Assembly: GCA_913062645.1 (NCBI GenBank)
Contig: CAJXVW010000001.1
Span: 62,001-126,000, forward strand
From: an uncultured Mycoplasmatota bacterium
GTDB taxonomy: Bacteria; Bacillota_I; Bacilli_A; Izemoplasmatales; Izemoplasmataceae
DNA length: 64,000 nucleotides
Direction of reading: 5' to 3'
In this document: piece by piece, positions 59,534-64,000 of the stretch
How positions within the stretch are numbered: position 1 is the stretch's first letter
Layout of the letters: each line of letters opens with the position of its first letter
Translations under genes and position numbers: made by a program
Notes under the pieces: generated by a model
Told to the model about the DNA's origin: nothing
Seen by the model: only the letters and a program-made list of their open reading frames with translations
The model's database searches: none

Positions 59534-61747
59534 TTGAGACGACTGTTGAGCCTGTTGCTCATGACATTGGTGTTCGGACTCGCGGCATGCACACAGGAGC
59601 CGATCGTTGACGATCCGGTTGTTTGTGACGCCGATCAGTATCAGGAGGGTGACGAATGCAAGGACTATCCGATCTGTGAGATCGGGATGATGTTGTCCGG
59701 AACTGTATGTGTTGATGATCCGGACACGCATGTGGTCGATGGGGTCTTGTATGACTTCGTGGAACAACATGGGGACATGGCGTTGTACAAGTTGCGGAAT
59801 CTACCGACGGAGTTCACCGATGACATTGTGCTGTTCGGAGCGTACGAAGGGCGAGAGTATTACTTCAGCTCGGGAACGCACCTGTCCTATTATGTGGTTG
59901 TTTCAGACGATCAGACCTTGGATCTGCTTGAAGCGTTGGAACAGGAATGGTTCACGCTTGCGGACTTGATTGCGAGTTGGACGGTAGGGGAACTCCTGTC
60001 GTATGACATCGTCTGTGATTTGGGCGACATCCTCGTTGACAATGCGTGCGTGGACGATCCCGACACCGTCGTTATCGACAACGCCCTGTTCGTCGATTAC
60101 CACGTTGCGGACGGTTACGTGGTCGTGGTTCGTCAGACGGATCTGGGCCCCAGCGAAGGCGAACGCCTGGACATGGGCGTCTGGATGGAAGAAGTGTACT
60201 ATTTCGATCATGCGTCCGAACACGACCGTTATCGTGTGATCAAGAACGATGAGACGATGACGTTGCTCGAGGCATTGCAGAACGAGTGGTTGTCATGGAC
60301 CGATTTGATCACGATTGCGATCAGCGAACTTCAAACGGAGGATCTGGTCTGCGAAGCTGGCCAAGTCATCCACAACGACGGCTGTGAAGTGTATCAGCCG
60401 ACACGGTATGATCTGAGCCAGGAAACCTATACCATTTCAACCTTGTTCGAAGTCGATGATGCGCACAGCGACTACAATACCGGAAAACCACTCTATACGC
60501 CGATTGCAACCCACGAAGGCATCACCTATCTGATTTACGTTGATGTGAACTTGCGTCCCCGAGTGGCGAAGATCACCGATGCCGAGACATATGAAATCGC
60601 CTATCTGGATACCGATGAAGTCGATGTGTACTACAACCGTGAAGACGGTCATCACTTCTGGTCGATCGGGGTGGACAAGGACGGCTACATCCACGTAGTC
60701 GGTGACATGCACAATTATGCCGTGTTCAACTCGCCGCAGGACCACATGCCTGATCGCTACCGGTATGGACGCATCAACTATTGGCGCAGCGACAACCCGC
60801 ACGACATCAGCAGTTTCACCTGGTATGGCGATTCGGACACGATGGCGCCGCAAGGCACCGGACATACCTATGTCGCCTTCACCAACGACTATCAGGGCAA
60901 TCTGTACTACTACGCACGGGTCGTCTCTCCGCTGGCACCCACTTCCGAAATGAAGAAGAAGGGGTTCGGCATCAGCGCCTACGATACCGAAACGAAAACC
61001 TGGACGTCACTTGGCGAAATCAACGAGTTCGGCAACGATGTCGTCATCTATGAAGACGACGCCGAGTTCGGCGACTACAACTACAGCAAGATTCACGGGT
61101 GGCTGTCGTTTGGAACCGACAACAAGGTTCACGTTTCCGCGCCGATCCTAAACACCAGTTTGGAATATCCGCTTGCGGTCGGACATTATTCGTCCCATGC
61201 CGTCTACGTGGCCTACGATCCTGTCACAGGGCTCTTTCATCGGGCTGACGGCACCGTCGTTGCTCCGCCGTTGCGAATTGATGACGACGGCACCAACGAC
61301 CAAGTCGATGTCGTCTATGAGATCCTGGAAGGACAGATGATGGCGACCTTGGTTTCGATTGCCGTGGATTATCTCGACCGGCCGGTCGTCCAGCTCTTCG
61401 ACCAGAATACAGGGCAATACGTGCACATGCGCTACAATGGATCCTCGTGGGACAATCTCGGTGATCTGGGCATTCCTCCGGGCAACGACACGGCGATTCA
61501 TAATGATCTGTCGGGTGTCATCACGATCATCCGTGATGACAAGTACATCACCCGGATGTTCGATGAGACGAACATGGTGACGATTGATCTCAGCGGGTAT
61601 GGATGGTCGTTCATTCTCGACCGCAAGTATTTGAGCGATACCGGCAACTATCGCTTGCTTCCAGTGTTCAGAGCAAGTGAACCAAACACCATACGCATCA
61701 TTGAAGTCATTATCGATCGTCCGATCGAGTACCCGGACATATACTAG
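59534..61747 (+). CDS. Lipoprotein with Cys-pair repeats and BNR-4-like beta-propeller
   Basis: Protein of 737 aa. The TTG start follows TAGGAGGGATC; an in-frame upstream extension of 36 codons has no RBS. The signal ends at lipobox GLAAC (Cys about 19). Residues 25-300 hold two repeats of about 115 residues, each opening with C-x2-G-xn-C-VDDPDT and ending in LLEALxxEW, plus a third Cys pair (VCEAGQVIHNDGCE). From about 315 the protein resembles BNR-4 propellers: FWSIGVDKDGYIHVVGDMHNYAVF, then WRSDNPHDISSFTW, then later blades. BNR-4 domains occur in ulvan-lyase-like and other polysaccharide-acting proteins. A surface carbohydrate-binding or lyase role is an inference. Confidence 0.75.
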   Translation: MRRLLSLLLMTLVFGLAACTQEPIVDDPVVCDADQYQEGDECKDYPICEIGMMLSGTVCVDDPDTHVVDGVLYDFVEQHGDMALYKLRNLPTEFTDDIVLFGAYEGREYYFSSGTHLSYYVVVSDDQTLDLLEALEQEWFTLADLIASWTVGELLSYDIVCDLGDILVDNACVDDPDTVVIDNALFVDYHVADGYVVVVRQTDLGPSEGERLDMGVWMEEVYYFDHASEHDRYRVIKNDETMTLLEALQNEWLSWTDLITIAISELQTEDLVCEAGQVIHNDGCEVYQPTRYDLSQETYTISTLFEVDDAHSDYNTGKPLYTPIATHEGITYLIYVDVNLRPRVAKITDAETYEIAYLDTDEVDVYYNREDGHHFWSIGVDKDGYIHVVGDMHNYAVFNSPQDHMPDRYRYGRINYWRSDNPHDISSFTWYGDSDTMAPQGTGHTYVAFTNDYQGNLYYYARVVSPLAPTSEMKKKGFGISAYDTETKTWTSLGEINEFGNDVVIYEDDAEFGDYNYSKIHGWLSFGTDNKVHVSAPILNTSLEYPLAVGHYSSHAVYVAYDPVTGLFHRADGTVVAPPLRIDDDGTNDQVDVVYEILEGQMMATLVSIAVDYLDRPVVQLFDQNTGQYVHMRYNGSSWDNLGDLGIPPGNDTAIHNDLSGVITIIRDDKYITRMFDETNMVTIDLSGYGWSFILDRKYLSDTGNYRLLPVFRASEPNTIRIIEVIIDRPIEYPDIY

Positions 61748-61778
61748 AGTCGATGATGTCTGATCGATAAAAATCGCA

Positions 61779-61825
61779 GGGTGGCTACGGAAAAATAACT
61801 CTTACAAGTCCGCAGCCATCCTTTT
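61779..61825 (+). terminator. Possible terminator
   Basis: GGGTGGCTACGGA (61779-61791) pairs with TCCGCAGCCATCC (61809-61821) apart from a G-T pair and one mismatch, then TTTT. The remaining stretch to 61968 holds a TATAAT at 61943-61948 and a GGGGTGA RBS. Confidence 0.55.
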
Positions 61826-61968
61826 CCAATTGCTTTGTGTCAAGCATCTCTCGGTAATTAGTCGATTGCAAGGCTGCTTGGCTGTGAGACGAGTCGATCG
61901 CGTGAAATGCAAAACGTAATGTAATTATCGTTTGTAATGGTTTATAATTAAAACAAAGGGGTGATTTG

Positions 61969-64000
61969 ATGTCCGCACGGTATAAGATAGCCATCGTGGC
62001 ATTCCTGACCATTGTTTTGAGCGTGATCGGAGGGTATTTGATCATCACGCCGACGTTGGTGCAGAGCGAAACGGAGGAATACATTTCCGACGTATCGGTC
62101 GAGTTCCAGATTTACGCCAACAACATCAAGTACTTCCAGGAAGACATGGAGTATGCGATCACCGAGTTGATGGAAGTCGAGGAAATCTACGACGATTCGA
62201 GCACGTTCACGAACTATTTGAACGTGTTTGACAATGGCTTCACCTACGACCCCAACGCAACCGAGAGTTCCATCATTGAAGGGTTGGCCTTGTTCACCCA
62301 GTACAACCCCAATGTTGAGAACGTCTACGTCGGTTTTGAGACTACCGGTTCGTTCGTGATGCAGGTGCCGATTCAAGCTGACAGCGCTCCGGGAGAGGGA
62401 TTTTCCTACGACCCGAGAACCCGCTCGTGGTACCTCAACGCAGTGGCCGACCCCGATAATTTCGTATTCAATGACATCGATCAGCACCCCGCTGAAGATG
62501 TGTATTTTTCCACACTGTCCAAAGCGTTCTACGATGATGACGACCAGCTGGTCGGCGTCATCGGCATCGACATCCAGCTGGCCAACTTCATCAATAATTT
62601 CGAGCAGGTGGAGCAACTCGCCGCCGGCCAGTTCATCTACGTACAAGGCGACAAGGCCGTGACCATAAATGCCGATCGTGAAATCAGCGTCGTCCCGTTG
62701 AACGAATACTACGATGGATTCGAGTTGCCGGAACAGGACGTGGAGCTGGAAGCCTACGAAATGACACTCGATGGTGTCGAGCGATTGGTAATCGTGCATC
62801 AGGTCGGGGATTCCGGGTTGAAGTTCGTCCATGTCGTCAGTCAGGACCATATCACGGATACGGTGCTGGCAGACATCGCACCGATCCGAAATCTGTTCAT
62901 CATCATCACGTTGATGCTGGTGCTGATCTTGTTGGTTACCGTCAATGTATACGCGATCCGTCCCTTGAGCAGCATCGAAGCCGAGATCAATGATTTTGCC
63001 ACCAAGGAGGATTATGATTTCTCATTCACCGAACACGGATCCTTGGAGTTCCTCACCATTGCCAAACAACTGAACAAAATGGTCGCATCCATCGAGGAGA
63101 AGAATCATTTCATCGGGGAACGGATGAAGGAACTGAAGTGTCTGTATACCGTTTCCGATTTGGCGCGACGGAGCGAGAACATCGACGACGTGTTTGAGGG
63201 AACCGTGCAGGCCATCGTCGATGGCTGGCAGTATCCCGAGATCACGGTCGGGCACATCATCTTCAAAGACCGCGAGTTCGCCTCGTCGGAGTTTGAACCG
63301 ACACCATGGAAACAATCGGCGGACATCATTTCAGAAGGTGAAGTATCCGGATCCATCAACGTGTACTATCTCGAAGAACGGCCTGACATTGACGAAGGTC
63401 CGTTCATGGCCGAAGAACGAGACCTCTTGAACAGTATGGCCAAAACCATCAATCTCTCGATCGAATCTCGTGAATTTCAGGAGGGCTTGAAACAACGCAA
63501 TGCCGACTTCGAGCATGATTTGGCCGAACAAACCAAGGAGTTGCGTAAGTTCTACACGGCCATCGAAAAAAACCCCAATACCATCGTCTTCACCAATCCC
63601 GCCGGGACCATTCAATACGTTAATGAGGCCTTCACGACGATTACCGGCTACACCAGGGACGAAGCCATCGGGCAAAACCCACGCGTGCTCAAAAGTGGCC
63701 TTCACGACAAGGAGTTCTACAAAGAACTGTGGCGCACCGTTTCGAGCGGCAATCTGTGGGAAGGCGAGTTTTACAACAAGAAAAAAGACGGAACCTGTTT
63801 CTGGGAGCACGCCAAGATCGCTCCGGTCATGAATGAGAAGGGTCAAATCGTCAACTACATCGCGATCAAGGAAGACATCACCGAGCTGAAGGAAAAAGAA
63901 GAAGAACTGCGAACGTCAAAAAACAATCTCGAGAGCATCTTCAACTCCTCGCTCGATGCCATCATGCTGACGGACATCGAGACCGGGTACTATCTGTCAG
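61969..64000 (+). CDS. Cache-HAMP-GAF-PAS membrane sensor (truncated by window edge)
   Basis: Frame open to base 64000 with at least 677 codons. A TM helix at about 5-27 and another at about 305-327 enclose an outer dCache-like domain, with FSYDPRTRSWYLNAV near 145 and a VGVIGIDIQL strand near 195. A HAMP linker follows (ITLMLVLILL then YAIRPLSSIEAEINDF). Next come a degenerate GAF-like part at about 385-500, a coiled coil, and a PAS domain at about 525-640 (IVFTNPAGTIQYVNEAFTTITGY, then DEAIGQNPRVLKSG and GEFYNKKKDGTCFWE). The start of a second PAS follows. The output domain (kinase, GGDEF or other) is outside the window. ATG 61969 has GGGGTGATTTG in front. Confidence 0.9.
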   Translation, partial: MSARYKIAIVAFLTIVLSVIGGYLIITPTLVQSETEEYISDVSVEFQIYANNIKYFQEDMEYAITELMEVEEIYDDSSTFTNYLNVFDNGFTYDPNATESSIIEGLALFTQYNPNVENVYVGFETTGSFVMQVPIQADSAPGEGFSYDPRTRSWYLNAVADPDNFVFNDIDQHPAEDVYFSTLSKAFYDDDDQLVGVIGIDIQLANFINNFEQVEQLAAGQFIYVQGDKAVTINADREISVVPLNEYYDGFELPEQDVELEAYEMTLDGVERLVIVHQVGDSGLKFVHVVSQDHITDTVLADIAPIRNLFIIITLMLVLILLVTVNVYAIRPLSSIEAEINDFATKEDYDFSFTEHGSLEFLTIAKQLNKMVASIEEKNHFIGERMKELKCLYTVSDLARRSENIDDVFEGTVQAIVDGWQYPEITVGHIIFKDREFASSEFEPTPWKQSADIISEGEVSGSINVYYLEERPDIDEGPFMAEERDLLNSMAKTINLSIESREFQEGLKQRNADFEHDLAEQTKELRKFYTAIEKNPNTIVFTNPAGTIQYVNEAFTTITGYTRDEAIGQNPRVLKSGLHDKEFYKELWRTVSSGNLWEGEFYNKKKDGTCFWEHAKIAPVMNEKGQIVNYIAIKEDITELKEKEEELRTSKNNLESIFNSSLDAIMLTDIETGYYLS

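Overview
The window looks like chromosome from a member of the Bacillota/Mycoplasmatota borderland (Izemoplasma- or Acholeplasma-like relatives would fit), but the exact lineage is an inference. It uses the standard genetic code: many genes end in TGA and none reads TGA as Trp. Base composition is roughly even in G+C. The gene set is Gram-positive in type: DnaE, PfkA-Pyk, PadR-DUF1700 pairs, TrmFO-XerC, RlmH, many lipobox lipoproteins and translationally overlapping operons. No rRNA, tRNA, CRISPR array, insertion sequence or phage gene was found.

Layout. 0-6.6 kb: tail of a surface protein, then dnaE, pfkA and pyk. 6.7-12.5 kb: two repressor-controlled envelope units, PadR with a DUF1700/DUF4097 protein, and an RND exporter with its TetR regulator. 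12.6-16.9 kb: a radical SAM/B12 protein divergent from uvrB, and small envelope proteins. 16.7-21.9 kb: a TetR-controlled ABC-2 exporter operon (leftward), divergent from a Ste24-type CAAX protease. 22.1-23.4 kb: four small genes, three of which share one short helical SHOCT-like motif. 23.5-28.5 kb: two paralogous RNA uracil-5 methyltransferases around YjbQ and an ASKHA-like protein, then an APH(3')-like kinase. 28.6-30.8 kb: an AT-richer segment with PadR-DUF2812, a cluster of DnaA-box-like sites, and TetR plus an AAC(6')-like acetyltransferase. 30.8-34.3 kb: LacI divergent from a GH13 enzyme and a triple-thioredoxin-fold lipoprotein. 34.3-42.2 kb: trmFO, xerC, fabV, an ANT(6)-like gene, an AlkZ-like glycosylase and rlmH. 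42.3-46.5 kb: AT-richer accessory genes (Hsp31-like; BlaI-like regulator, lipoprotein and pyroglutamyl peptidase). 46.9 kb: ROK glucokinase. 48.2-52.5 kb: a four-gene signalling operon (FIST sensor, class III cyclase, GAF-HD-GYP, metallo-beta-lactamase-fold hydrolase). 52.9-59.0 kb: a nine-gene Mrp/MBH-like cation antiporter operon. 59.5-64 kb: a beta-propeller lipoprotein and a Cache/HAMP/PAS sensor cut by the right edge.

The most interesting candidates are the FIST-cyclase-HD-GYP-MBL operon, which places sensing, synthesis and possible breakdown of cyclic nucleotides in one unit; a BlaI-type repressor fused to what looks like a degenerate metallopeptidase domain next to a consensus cop-box; the MBH-ordered Mrp operon with split MrpA pieces; and three different aminoglycoside-modifying enzyme types within 13 kb. 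At the DNA level, at least sixteen genes carry a TGn-extended -10 box with no convincing -35, while genes beside a repressor mostly have -35 and -10 boxes 17 bp apart, often with a palindrome placed on them.
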